Positions 7,762-16,173 are shown, counted from the stretch's first letter. The stretch is DNA of 64,000 bases from Angustibacter luteus (GCF_039541115.1 NZ_BAABFP010000005.1:852447-916446), one strand, 5' to 3'. A program made the numbers and translations. Notes: generated from the letters alone by a model not told the origin.

Positions 7762-9273
7762 ATGGCGCGGATCGTGGTGGTGGGCGCAGGCATGGGCGGC
7801 CTCGCCGTCGCCGCCCGGCTGGCCGCGCAACGGCATGACGTCACCGTCGTCGAGCGGTCCGACACCGTGGGCGGCAAGCTCGGCTGGTTCACCCGCGACG
7901 GCTTCTCGTTCGACACCGGACCCAGCCTGCTCACCTTGCCCGCCGTCTACCGCGACCTCTTCCTGAAGACCGGCGCCGCCCTGGATCGCTCCGTCGAGCT
8001 CGTCGAGGTCGACCCCGTCTGCCACTACCGCTTCCCCGACGGCACCGAGGTCGACCTGCCGAACGCCTCCCGCGGCCGCGTCGTCCGGGCCCTGGACGAG
8101 GCGCTGGGCACCGGCTCCGGCGCGCAGTGGGCGGCTCTGATGGACCGGGCGGGCGCGATGTGGGAGATCACCCGCGGCCCGTTCCTGGAGTCACCGCTCG
8201 ACGGTGCGCGCACCCTGGTCGGCCTCAGCCGTCGGGTCGGCGACCTGCGCACCGTCGCGCCCTGGCGCACCCTGCGCGGGCTCGGCCGCTCGTACCTGCG
8301 CGACCCCCGGCTGGTCATGCTGCTCGACCGGTACGCGACGTACACCGGGTCCGACCCCCGACGCGCCCCGGCCGCCCTGGCGACGGTGCCGTACCTGGAG
8401 CAGACCTTCGGCGCCTGGTACGTGCGCGGCGGGCTGCACCAGCTGGGCGAGGCACTGCACCAGCGGGTCGTCGAGACCGGCGCCCAGGTGCTGACCAGCA
8501 GCACGGTCACGGAGGTGCTCGTCGAGGGCGACCGGGTGTCCGGGGTGCTCCTGGCCGGCGGGCGGCGGATCGAGGCCGACGTCGTGGTCTCGGACGCCGA
8601 CGCCGCGCACCTGTACGGCGACCTCGTGCGCAGCCCCGCCGCCGACCGGGCCCGCACGTCGCTGGCCGGCGCGACGCCGTCCCTGTCGGGCTTCGTCCTC
8701 CTGCTCGCGCTACGCGGACGCACGCCCGGGCTCGCCCACCACACCGTGCTCTTCCCGCAGGACTACGACGACGAGTTCGACTCCGTGTTCGGCACCGGCC
8801 CGCACTCGCGAGCGCCGCGGCCGGCGCCGGACCCGACCGTCTACGTCAGTGCGCCCGACGACCCCGCCCTGCGCCCGGACGACGACCACGAGTCGTTGTT
8901 CGTCCTGGTCAACGCGCCACGGCACAGCGTGGACGACGCCGCCGCCGGGATCGACTGGGACGCACCGGGTCTGGCGTCGTCGTACGCCGACCGGGTGCTG
9001 GACGTGATGGCGTCGCGCGGGCTCGACGTCCGGGACCGGGTCGTGTGGCGTGAGCTGCGCACCCCCGCCGACCTGGCCCGCGCGACGTCCAGCGTCGGCG
9101 GCTCCATCTACGGGTCGAGCAGCAACGGCGTGCGGTCGGCGTTCCTGCGCCCGGCCAACCGGTCACCCGTCGAGGGGTTGTTCCTCGTCGGCGGATCGGC
9201 CCACCCCGGCGGTGGGCTGCCCCTCGTCGGGCTGTCGGCCGCGATCGTCGCAGAGCAGATCGGCCGCGCCTGA
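7762..9273 (+). CDS. crtD: CrtI-family carotenoid desaturase, CrtD-like
   Basis: The 503-residue flavoprotein begins with the dinucleotide motif VVVGAGMGGLAVAARL and ends with the CrtI-family FLVGGSAHPGGGLPLVGLSA. It is a paralogue of the CrtI at 12066. Beside CruF and a glycosyltransferase the best guess is a 3',4'-desaturase of 1'-hydroxycarotenoids (CrtD role), which would extend the chromophore. A CrtO-like ketolase is the alternative, since both families share this fold and C-terminal motif. ATG start. It ends 13 bases before the convergent phosphatidyltransferase. Confidence 0.78.
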   Translation: MARIVVVGAGMGGLAVAARLAAQRHDVTVVERSDTVGGKLGWFTRDGFSFDTGPSLLTLPAVYRDLFLKTGAALDRSVELVEVDPVCHYRFPDGTEVDLPNASRGRVVRALDEALGTGSGAQWAALMDRAGAMWEITRGPFLESPLDGARTLVGLSRRVGDLRTVAPWRTLRGLGRSYLRDPRLVMLLDRYATYTGSDPRRAPAALATVPYLEQTFGAWYVRGGLHQLGEALHQRVVETGAQVLTSSTVTEVLVEGDRVSGVLLAGGRRIEADVVVSDADAAHLYGDLVRSPAADRARTSLAGATPSLSGFVLLLALRGRTPGLAHHTVLFPQDYDDEFDSVFGTGPHSRAPRPAPDPTVYVSAPDDPALRPDDDHESLFVLVNAPRHSVDDAAAGIDWDAPGLASSYADRVLDVMASRGLDVRDRVVWRELRTPADLARATSSVGGSIYGSSSNGVRSAFLRPANRSPVEGLFLVGGSAHPGGGLPLVGLSAAIVAEQIGRA

Positions 9274-9286
9274 GACGGCGACCAGG

Positions 9287-9934
9287 TCAGCGCAGCGTGC
9301 GACCCACGACCAGCATCAGCTGACCGAAGCCCACGGCCCCGACGGCGAGCAGGCAAGCGGCCCCCGCCGTCCCCCACGCCGCCGCGGAGTCCGGGTAGAT
9401 GCCGGCGCCCAACAGGAACATGACCACGACGATGAGCCGGGTGGGGCGCTCGGCGACCGTGATCGCGCCCGCGTCCGGCATGCCGACGGCGGTCGCCCGC
9501 GCCCGCGCGTACTCGTGCAGGTAGCCGAGCACGCCAGCGCCGAGCGCCAGCCCGGCCCAGCCTCCGACCGCCCACAGCGCGAGGCAGGCCGCACCGTCCG
9601 CGACCCGGTCGGCGACGGCGTCCAGCAACGCCCCCCAGCGGGTCACCCGCCCGCTGAGCACGGCCACCGCCCCGTCCAGGTTGTCCAGCAGACCCGAAGC
9701 GACGAGCACGACCGCGCCCAGGACCGGCCAGCGACCGCCCAGCGCGGCGATCGGCACCACGGCGCAGGCGACGAGCAGCCCGACGCCGGTGAGCACGTCC
9801 GGGGGCACTCGCCAGGAGGCGAGCGGCCGGGCGAGCGTGAAGGTCAGCGAGAGCCAGAACCGGACGAGGCGGGAGGAGCGAGGGTCGGTACCGTGCAGCC
9901 GTGCCCAGCCGTCCAGGTACTCGTCGCGGTTCAG
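9287..9934 (-). CDS. CDP-alcohol phosphatidyltransferase family protein
   Basis: The membrane enzyme carries the family core DNLDGAVAVLSGR-x-TRWGALLDAVADR, close to DxxDGxxAR(x8)G(x3)D(x3)D but with Val instead of Arg after the Ala. Family-like residues (LDGWARLHGTDPRSSRLVRFWL and on) continue upstream of the only ATG/GTG/TTG candidate, the GTG at 9808. The true start is therefore probably the CTG at 9934, with GCGGGGG just upstream, giving 215 residues. It lies in the same frame as metF, separated only by the metF TGA and four codons. Phospholipid headgroup transfer is the family role; the alcohol is unknown. Confidence 0.78.
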   Translation of the reverse strand: MNRDEYLDGWARLHGTDPRSSRLVRFWLSLTFTLARPLASWRVPPDVLTGVGLLVACAVVPIAALGGRWPVLGAVVLVASGLLDNLDGAVAVLSGRVTRWGALLDAVADRVADGAACLALWAVGGWAGLALGAGVLGYLHEYARARATAVGMPDAGAITVAERPTRLIVVVMFLLGAGIYPDSAAAWGTAGAACLLAVGAVGFGQLMLVVGRTLR

Positions 9935-9946
9935 GTCAGCCCCCGC

Positions 9947-10885
9947 TCAGGCGCTGACGGTCCGGCGGTCCAGCCCCAGGCCCTGGTAGATCTCCAGCGT
10001 CGCCGTGGACCGGTTCAGCGTGTAGAAGTGCAGGCCCGGCGCTCCCGCGTCGAGCAGGTCGCGGGCCTGCTCGGTGGCGATCGCGATCCCCGTGGCCCGC
10101 ACGCGCGCCGGGTCGTCGCCCGCGGCGTGCAGCCGGTCCACGACCCACTCGGGCACCGCCGCGCCGACCAGGCCGGCGACCCGTTCGATCTGCGCGACGC
10201 TCGTGATGGGCATCAGACCGGGGATGACCGGCAGGTCGCTGCCCAAACCACGGACCTTGTCCACCAGGTCGGTGTACGCCTCGACGCCGAAGAACATCTG
10301 GGTGATGGCGAAGTCGGCGCCCGCGGCCTCCTTGGCCACCAGCACCCGGGCGTCGTGGTCGAGGTCGACCGACTCGGGGTGCTTCTCCGGGAAGGCGGCG
10401 ACGCCGACGCAGAACGAGCCCATCTGCCGCAGGAGCGTCACCAGCTCGTCGGCGTGGTCCAGCCCGTGCGCGTGCGGCGTCCAGGTGCCTCCTGGCCCGT
10501 CCGGCGGGTCGCCGCGCAGCGCGAGCACGTTGGAGACTCCGGCGTCGGCGTACTGACCGATCACCCGGCGCACCTCGGCCACGGACGCGGAGACGCAGGT
10601 GAGGTGGCCGACCGGGGTCAACGTGGTGTCCCGGGCGATGCGCTCGGTGATGCGGACGGTCCGGTCCCGGGTCGTGCCGCCCGCGCCGTAGGTGACGGAC
10701 ACGAACGTCGGCTGCAACCGCTCGAGCCGGCGGATGGCCCCCCACAGGGCCGCCTCCCCCGCGTCGTCCCGCGGGGGGAAGAACTCGAAGGAGTACGACC
10801 GGCCGCCGCTCTCCAGCAGGTCGCGCAGGCTCGCCTGCACGGACGGTGCGGAGGCGCGCGGCGACGACGGCAGGTCCAGGCCCAT
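9947..10885 (-). CDS. metF: Methylenetetrahydrofolate reductase
   Basis: The 312-residue TIM-barrel flavoenzyme reduces 5,10-methylene-THF to 5-methyl-THF for methionine synthesis. It shows SFEFFPPRDD near the N-terminus with the catalytic Glu, VSVTYGAGGTTRDRT, ALRGDPP, and the late LHFYTLNRS. The ATG at 10885 fits the family length; an upstream in-frame GTG would add 21 residues running into the divergent crtE promoter. A metF-like gene beside a prenyl synthase matches the Rv2172c-Rv2173 arrangement of M. tuberculosis. It heads a two-gene unit with the phosphatidyltransferase. Confidence 0.95.
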   Translation of the reverse strand: MGLDLPSSPRASAPSVQASLRDLLESGGRSYSFEFFPPRDDAGEAALWGAIRRLERLQPTFVSVTYGAGGTTRDRTVRITERIARDTTLTPVGHLTCVSASVAEVRRVIGQYADAGVSNVLALRGDPPDGPGGTWTPHAHGLDHADELVTLLRQMGSFCVGVAAFPEKHPESVDLDHDARVLVAKEAAGADFAITQMFFGVEAYTDLVDKVRGLGSDLPVIPGLMPITSVAQIERVAGLVGAAVPEWVVDRLHAAGDDPARVRATGIAIATEQARDLLDAGAPGLHFYTLNRSTATLEIYQGLGLDRRTVSA

Positions 10886-10981
10886 GACGCACAGGGTAAT
10901 CGCGCCACTGCCGGGACCGCTCGGGTGCTCACGGTGTGGGCACGGCATACGCTCTGGTCACCCGTACCGCAGGAGGATCCC
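10886..10981 (+). promoter_or_regulatory. metF/crtE divergent promoter region
   Basis: The 96-bp gap must carry both promoters. A plausible crtE -10 is TACGCT near 10949 with TGCTCA about 17 bases upstream. AGGAGG at 10971-10976 is a strong ribosome binding site for the crtE GTG. The element calls are by eye. Confidence 0.35.
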
Positions 10982-12058
10982 GTGCACCACCCGCTGGACG
11001 TCGAGGACCTGCGCGACCGCGTGCACAAGGCCGTCGACGACCACCTGAGCCAGCAGGGCGCGACCCTGGACCCGCTCGGTCCCGACCTCGTCCCGCTGCT
11101 GCAGGCCATCGCCGACCTGGTGGCCGGCGGCAAGCGGCTGCGCGCCGCCTTCTGCTACTGGGGCTGGCGCGGGGCCGGCGGCCCGGACTGCGCCGAGATC
11201 GTGCAGGCCGCCACCGCGTTCGAGCTGTTCCAGGCGGCGGCACTGCTGCACGACGACGTCATGGACGCCAGCGACACGCGCCGCGGCCGTCCCGCCGCGC
11301 ACCGCCGGATGGCCGCCCTGCACCGCGAGAACGGCTGGGACGGCGACGCCGACCGGTTCGGTGAGGCGGCCGCGATCCTGGCCGGCGACCTGTGCCTGTC
11401 GTGGAGCGACGAGCTGCTCAGCCACAGCGGACTCCCGGCGGCCGCCATCACCCGGGCCCGGCCGACGTTCGACCTCATGCGCACGCAGCTGATGGGCGGC
11501 CAGTACCTGGATGTCCTCGAGCAGGTGCTGCCCCGATCGGCCGGTGGCGGCACGTCCGAGCGCGCCCGGCGGGTGATCCGGTACAAGAGCGCGAAGTACT
11601 CCGTCGAGCACCCGCTGCTGGTCGGCGGCCGACTGGCCGGGGCTCCGCCGGAGCAGCTCGCCGCCTACTCCGCGTACGGGCTGCCGCTGGGCGAGGCGTT
11701 CCAGCTGCGCGATGACGTCCTGGGGGTCTTCGGCGATCCCGCGTTGACGGGCAAGCCGGCTGGGGACGACCTGCGCGAGGGCAAGCGCACCGTCCTGGTC
11801 GCCGAGGCCCTGGCCCGAGGCAGCTCGGCGCAGGTCCAGCTGGTCGAGCGGCTGCTGGGCCGTCCCGACCTGGATCCGTCCGGGGTCGCGGCGCTCCGTG
11901 AGGTCATCGTCGACACCGGTGCCCTGGAGGTCGTCGAGGAGCTGATCGTCGCGTTGGCCGGTCAGGCGAACGACGCGCTGCGCGGGAGCGGCGTCACCGA
12001 GCCCGCCCTCACCGTGCTGGGCGACCTCGTGGTCGCGGCCACGTCGCGCACCTCATGA
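10982..12058 (+). CDS. crtE: Geranylgeranyl diphosphate synthase-type prenyl synthase
   Basis: The 358-residue trans-prenyl synthase has the first Asp-rich motif LLHDDVMD at residues 88-95 and the second as LRDDVLGVFGD, plus GGKRLRAAF for diphosphate binding. It would make the C20 diphosphate used by CrtB. The GTG at 10982 follows AGGAGG with a 5-base gap; the longer open frame upstream has no family similarity. Start of a crtE-crtI-(pseudogene)-crtB run. It corresponds by position to idsA2 (Rv2173). Exact chain length cannot be decided by eye. Confidence 0.92.
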   Translation: MHHPLDVEDLRDRVHKAVDDHLSQQGATLDPLGPDLVPLLQAIADLVAGGKRLRAAFCYWGWRGAGGPDCAEIVQAATAFELFQAAALLHDDVMDASDTRRGRPAAHRRMAALHRENGWDGDADRFGEAAAILAGDLCLSWSDELLSHSGLPAAAITRARPTFDLMRTQLMGGQYLDVLEQVLPRSAGGGTSERARRVIRYKSAKYSVEHPLLVGGRLAGAPPEQLAAYSAYGLPLGEAFQLRDDVLGVFGDPALTGKPAGDDLREGKRTVLVAEALARGSSAQVQLVERLLGRPDLDPSGVAALREVIVDTGALEVVEELIVALAGQANDALRGSGVTEPALTVLGDLVVAATSRTS

Positions 12059-12065
12059 GCTCGCG

Positions 12066-13586
12066 GTGAGCCTGCGGACGGTGAAGGGTCCGACCGACCA
12101 CGTGGTCGTCGTCGGGGCTGGGCTCGGCGGCCTGTCGGCGGCGATGCGGCTGGCGGGTGCCAGGCGCCGAGTCACCCTGCTGGAGCGCGAGGACCGGCCC
12201 GGCGGGCGCGCCGGACTGGTCGAGCTGGCCGCGCCGGACGGCGCCGGCACGTACCGCTTCGACAACGGACCGACGGTGCTGACGATGCCGGACCTGATCG
12301 AGGACTGCTTCGACGCCCTCGGCGAGTCCATGGGCGACTGGTTGCAGCTGGAGCCGGTCGCGCCGCTCTACCGCAGCCTGCACGCGGACGGGTCGCGGAT
12401 CGACGTGCACGCCGATCCGGTGGCGATGGCGGAGGAGCTGCGGCAGGTGTGCGGACCGGCCGAGGCGGCCGGCTTCGAGCGCTACGTCGAGTTCGTCACG
12501 AAGCTCTACCGCTACGAGATGAGCGACTTCATCGACCGCAACATCGACTCCCCGCTGGACCTGCTCACGCCGAACCTCGCCCGGCTGGCCGGGATCGGCG
12601 CGTTCCGCCGGCTGGCACCGAAGGTCGGGCAGTACCTCAAGGACGACCGGACCCAGCGCCTGTTCAGCTTCCAGGCGATGTACGCCGGTCTCTCGCCGTA
12701 CGACGCCCTCGCGATCTACGCCGTGATCGCCTACATGGACTCCGTGGCCGGGGTGTTCTTCCCCAAGGGCGGGATGCACGCCGTCCCCCTGGCGATGGCC
12801 GGCGCCGCCGAGAAGCACGGGGTCGACCTGCGCTACGGCACGACGGTGACCCGGGTCGAGCACCGCGGCGGGCGCGCTGTCGCCGTGCACACCTCCACCG
12901 GCGAGCGGATCGCCGCGGACGTCGTCGTGCTCAACCCGGACCTGCCGGTCGCCCAGCGCGAGCTGCTCGGCCGCAACCCCTGGTCGATCCGTCGGCTGCG
13001 CTACTCCCCCTCGTGCTTCCTGCTCCTCGCCGGGTCACGGCGGCGGTACGACACCGGCGCGCACCACACCATCCACTTCGGCCGGGCCTGGCGAGAGGTC
13101 TTCGACGAGCTCGGCTCGGGGCGGTTGATGAGCGACCCCTCCGTGCTGGTCACCAACCCCACACGATCGGACCCGTCGTTGGCACCGGAGGGACGCGAGA
13201 TCTACTACACGCTGTTCCCGGTGCCGAACCTCGACGCCGACCTGGACTGGGTCACGCTGGCGCCGCGCTACCGCGAGCACGTGCTGGAGACGTTGGAGGC
13301 CCGCGGCTACGACGGCTTCGGCGACGCGATCGAGGTCGAGGACGTGACGACCCCGCTGGACTGGGCCGCGCGCGGCATGGAGCGCGGCGCGCCCTTCGCG
13401 GCCGCGCACACCTTCCTGCAGACGGGGCCGTTCCGGCCGCGCAACATCTGGGGCGAGAACGTCGTGTTCACCGGGTCGGGGACGCAGCCGGGCGTCGGCG
13501 TGCCGATGGTCCTGGTGTCCGGACGCCTGGCGGCAGAACGGGTGCTGGGGGTCGACCCCGGCTACCGCTCGCGGGCCCGGCGATGA
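12066..13586 (+). CDS. crtI: Phytoene desaturase CrtI
   Basis: The 506-residue flavoprotein converts phytoene stepwise to lycopene. It carries VVVVGAGLGGLSAAMRL at about residues 13-29, GGRAG, FDNGPTVLTMP near 60, FFPKGGMHAVP near 240 and the terminal signature GSGTQPGVGVPMVLVSG. The GTG start lies 7 bases after crtE, so the two are co-transcribed. Clear resemblance to bacterial CrtI rather than to the neighbouring CrtD-like paralogue supports the four-step desaturase role. The end overlaps the 3' end of the opposite-strand pseudogene by about 25 bases. Confidence 0.95.
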   Translation: MSLRTVKGPTDHVVVVGAGLGGLSAAMRLAGARRRVTLLEREDRPGGRAGLVELAAPDGAGTYRFDNGPTVLTMPDLIEDCFDALGESMGDWLQLEPVAPLYRSLHADGSRIDVHADPVAMAEELRQVCGPAEAAGFERYVEFVTKLYRYEMSDFIDRNIDSPLDLLTPNLARLAGIGAFRRLAPKVGQYLKDDRTQRLFSFQAMYAGLSPYDALAIYAVIAYMDSVAGVFFPKGGMHAVPLAMAGAAEKHGVDLRYGTTVTRVEHRGGRAVAVHTSTGERIAADVVVLNPDLPVAQRELLGRNPWSIRRLRYSPSCFLLLAGSRRRYDTGAHHTIHFGRAWREVFDELGSGRLMSDPSVLVTNPTRSDPSLAPEGREIYYTLFPVPNLDADLDWVTLAPRYREHVLETLEARGYDGFGDAIEVEDVTTPLDWAARGMERGAPFAAAHTFLQTGPFRPRNIWGENVVFTGSGTQPGVGVPMVLVSGRLAAERVLGVDPGYRSRARR

Positions 13587-14056
13587 CCGGCCAGCGTCTC
13601 GCGGACCACCGCCACGACCCACAGCGGCCGACGCTGCAGGTCGCGGTAGGTGAAGCGCAGCATCAGGAAGTTCACCCAGCCCACCTGGTCGACGAAGACC
13701 TGGCTCTGGACCGGGCCGAGGTCATGGGTCAGCAGGAGCACGCGGGCCGCGCTCTCCAGCACAGACTGCGCCTTCGCGTCGACCAGGCGGACGGCGCGTC
13801 GGATCCCCGGACGGCCGAAGATCTCGAGACCGTGGTACTCGGCGGCGGCGCCGCAGCTGAGGACGCCGTTGACGCGGACGGCGACGGTCACGGGGTCCTC
13901 CCGGGCGCCCTCGAGGACGTAGAGGCCGCGTGCCTCGCGATGCACCTACCCCGTGCCGCACGCCCGACGCAGGGCGCTGCGGCTGACCCCGTGCCCGGCC
14001 AGCTCGGCCCACCTCGCGGCACCACCCAGATCGGTCAGCGCGGCCACCGGGTCCAT
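13562..14056 (-). pseudogene. Decayed AbiEi/DUF559-type gene
   Basis: Reading from ATG 14056, a 36-residue N-terminus (ALTDLGGAARWAELAGHGVS) of the type IV antitoxin-like winged helix is cut by TAG at 13946-13948, exactly where relatives continue into VHREARGLYVL. The frame then resumes to 13562. The second half keeps RVLLL, QSQVFVDQVGWVNFL and LRFTYRDLQRRPLWVV, typical of DUF559 endonuclease-like domains, but the stretch with the catalytic Asp/Glu between NFL and LRF is missing, and the middle is also too short. One nonsense codon plus deletions make it non-functional. An intact relative is at 37627. Confidence 0.8.
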
Positions 14057-14115
14057 GACTCCAGGGTTTCGTGGATGGCGTCGCCCTCGCTGAGGCTGTC
14101 CACAGGCCCGGCGTG

Positions 14116-14201
14116 TGCAGAGATCTACAGCCTTGTGCCGCTGCAGCGTCCCAGGAGCTCACCCACGTCACGGCCGTTGCACAAGGCTGTAGATCTCTGC
14201 A
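14116..14201. repeat. 23-bp perfect inverted repeat upstream of crtB
   Basis: Bases 14116-14138 and 14179-14201 are exact reverse complements, with a 40-bp spacer. The second arm ends 10 bases before the crtB ATG, so its last bases touch the ribosome binding site AAGGAG. Each arm contains AGATCT and a TACAGCC-TTGT stretch. The arms are 63 bp apart start to start, six helical turns. This could be a paired operator, an RNA hairpin masking the crtB ribosome site, or the scar of a mobile element. Confidence 0.85.
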
Positions 14202-14211
14202 AGGAGCGGGT

Positions 14212-15144
14212 ATGACGAGGTGGTTCGACCGGTCGCTGGACGCCGCCGGCATCCAGGACCCGTTCCTGCGTCACGCCTTCGAGCAGTGCCGCCTGGTCAA
14301 CGCCGAGCACGGCAAGACCTACTACCTGTCGTCCCTGCTGCTCCCGGCCGACCGCCGCCCGCACGTGTTCGCGCTCTACGCGTTCAGCCGCACGGCCGAC
14401 GAGTTCGTGGACGACCTGGAGGCGCCCGACCCCGAGGGGTTGCGCCGGTGGGGGGCAAAGGCCCTGCAGGACCTAGCCACGGGCACGTCCACCGACCCGG
14501 TCATCGCCGCGGCGGCGCACACGGTGGCCACCTTCGACCTGGACCTGACCCTGTTCGAGGACTTCCTCGCCGCCATGCGCCAGGACATCGACACGACGCG
14601 ATACCAGACCTTCGAAGACCTTCGTGGCTACATGTGGGGCTCGGCCGCCGTGATCGGGCTGATGATGCTGCCCCTGCTCGGCCCCCTGCACGAGGACGCC
14701 CGCGAGCACGCCGTGGCGCTGGGCGAGGCGTTCCAGCTGGCGAACTTCATCCGCGACGTGGGCGAGGACCTGCAGCGCGGCCGGGTCTACCTGCCCCTGG
14801 ACGACCTGGACCGATGCGGAGTCACCCCGGAGGACCTGGCCCGGGGCACCGTCACCCCGGCCATCCGCCGCCTGCTCCAACTGGAGATCGCCCGCACCCG
14901 GGAGATCTTCGCCTTCGCGGCTCGCGGCGTGCCCCTCGTGCGGCCCGAGAGCCGGCCCTGCCTGACCACCGCCGTCCGGCTCTACGGCGGCATCCTGGAC
15001 GAGGTCGAGAAGGCGGACTACCAGGTGCTCACCCAGCGGGTCAGCGTGCCGAACCGACGCCGGGCCGCCGTCGCCCTACCCCAGCTGGTCCGAGCCGTCG
15101 GCGCCCGGCGCGACGACCGCCGTTGGCACCTCGCGGCGACCTGA
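14212..15144 (+). CDS. crtB: Phytoene synthase CrtB
   Basis: The 310-residue enzyme condenses two geranylgeranyl diphosphates to phytoene. It has YYLSSLLLP, the first Asp motif in SRTADEFVDD (near residue 64) and the second in NFIRDVGEDLQRGRVYLP, plus the family YGGILDEVEKADYQVLTQRV. The ATG at 14212 follows AAGGAGCGGG. In its own promoter context it is separated from crtI by a pseudogene and the large inverted repeat, so it may be regulated independently. Its last 69 bases overlap the convergent crtYd. Confidence 0.96.
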   Translation: MTRWFDRSLDAAGIQDPFLRHAFEQCRLVNAEHGKTYYLSSLLLPADRRPHVFALYAFSRTADEFVDDLEAPDPEGLRRWGAKALQDLATGTSTDPVIAAAAHTVATFDLDLTLFEDFLAAMRQDIDTTRYQTFEDLRGYMWGSAAVIGLMMLPLLGPLHEDAREHAVALGEAFQLANFIRDVGEDLQRGRVYLPLDDLDRCGVTPEDLARGTVTPAIRRLLQLEIARTREIFAFAARGVPLVRPESRPCLTTAVRLYGGILDEVEKADYQVLTQRVSVPNRRRAAVALPQLVRAVGARRDDRRWHLAAT

Positions 15145-15483
15145 CCGCACCCGGTCGCGCTGCACCCCGCGACGACCCCAGAACACCCACCAGGACAGCG
15201 TCTGCAGGACCAGCGAGAAGCCGAATGCGAGGTCCTCCACCGGCGCGTACAGCACCCGCCAGTGACCGAACGCCACGGCTTCACCCGTGCCCAGGATCGC
15301 CGAGCCGGAGTAGGTGACCACGCCTCGGCCGGTGAGCCAGCCGTTGGTGAGCAGCTGGAAGAAGACGATGATCGCGTAGGACACCCAGAACGCCTTGCGC
15401 GCCAGCAGCCGGGTACGCAGCAGCGCGAGGTCGAGCAGCACTGCGAGCGGCACCGCGACGAGGCAGAGCTGGGTGTAGGTCAT
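15076..15483 (-). CDS. crtYd: Lycopene cyclase subunit CrtYd
   Basis: The 135-residue membrane protein has three to four hydrophobic helices and the cyclase motif APVEDLAFGF, in which PxEDxxF is conserved in heterodimeric and fused lycopene cyclases. Together with CrtYc it forms a ring at one or both ends of lycopene. Its ATG overlaps the CrtYc stop as ATGA (15480-15483). The tail (GRREVPTAVVAPGADGSDQLG) is read through the end of crtB on the other strand. Ring type (beta or epsilon) cannot be read by eye. Confidence 0.9.
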   Translation of the reverse strand: MTYTQLCLVAVPLAVLLDLALLRTRLLARKAFWVSYAIIVFFQLLTNGWLTGRGVVTYSGSAILGTGEAVAFGHWRVLYAPVEDLAFGFSLVLQTLSWWVFWGRRGVQRDRVRSGRREVPTAVVAPGADGSDQLG

Positions 15484-15809
15484 CGCTCGTCACCGACCGG
15501 CCACCCGCGCACCCGCCGGACCGCCTCCAGCGTCATCACCGCAGCGAGCGGCACGACGAGGAAGAAGGCGGCCTCCTCGAGCGGGAGCCCACCCGGCAGC
15601 CGGACGGCCAGCACCTGCGAGGGGTCGAACTGCCAGTGGTCCTGGGCGATGGCGTAGAGGTCCCAGGCCAGGAACAGGGGCGCCACGCACAGGACGGACA
15701 GGCCCAGCCGTCGCCAGCGCCGGTACACCCCGACCTTGAGGTAGAGCTCCAGGGGCAGCGTCCCCAGCAGGCAGAACGCGAGCATGCCCAGATAGCTCAG
15801 GTGGCGCAC
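15480..15809 (-). CDS. crtYc: Lycopene cyclase subunit CrtYc
   Basis: The 109-residue partner of CrtYd has three membrane helices and the matching motif LPLEEAAFFLVVP. The GTG at 15809 gives the family N-terminus (HLSYLGMLAFCLLGTLPLEL); longer in-frame starts would run into the neighbouring Rv2175c-like gene, whose stop is 8 bases upstream. Hence a separate promoter or read-through from that gene is needed. Split cyclases of this type are characteristic of actinobacteria. Confidence 0.9.
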   Translation of the reverse strand: MRHLSYLGMLAFCLLGTLPLELYLKVGVYRRWRRLGLSVLCVAPLFLAWDLYAIAQDHWQFDPSQVLAVRLPGGLPLEEAAFFLVVPLAAVMTLEAVRRVRGWPVGDER

Positions 15810-15816
15810 CGAAGGC

Positions 15817-16173
15817 TCAGATCGCCAGGGCCTGCGCCCGACGCCGGACCTCGGTCTTGTGCCCCGCGTGCAGGGCACCGATCGGGCTCCCACCGGTGAT
15901 CGAGTCGTCCGGGGTGAACAGCCAACGCAGCGCGTCCTCACCCTCGTAGCCGGCGTCCGCCAGCACGGTGACGGTACCCGGCAGCTCGGGCAGCAGCCCC
16001 TCGGCGCCGAGCAGCCCCGCCGGTACGGACAGGATGTTGCGGTCCCCCCGCCGGACGGCGATGAGCTGGCCGTCGTGCACCATGCCGCGCACCTTCATGA
16101 TGCCGATGTCGAGCCGCTCGGCGACGTCGGGCAGGGTCAGCCAGTCGCCCACGAGGGCGTCGAGTTCGGTCAC
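15817..16173 (-). CDS. Rv2175c-family DNA-binding protein
   Basis: The 118-residue protein has an N-terminal helix-turn-helix (WLTLPDVAERLDIGIMKVRGMVHDGQLIAVRRG) and a C-terminal domain with LADAGYEGEDALRWLFTPDDS, as in M. tuberculosis Rv2175c. Rv2175c is a substrate of the kinase PknL, whose homologue lies 1.4 kb away here, so the functional pair is conserved. GTG start at 16173. Its target genes are unknown. Confidence 0.9.
   Translation of the reverse strand: MTELDALVGDWLTLPDVAERLDIGIMKVRGMVHDGQLIAVRRGDRNILSVPAGLLGAEGLLPELPGTVTVLADAGYEGEDALRWLFTPDDSITGGSPIGALHAGHKTEVRRRAQALAI

Noticed and set aside
9050-12058. 1002-codon plus-strand frame suggesting a giant fusion with the prenyl synthase
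   Set aside because: The part before 10982 is antisense to metF and the phosphatidyltransferase and has the Arg/Pro/Gly-rich composition of a shadow frame.
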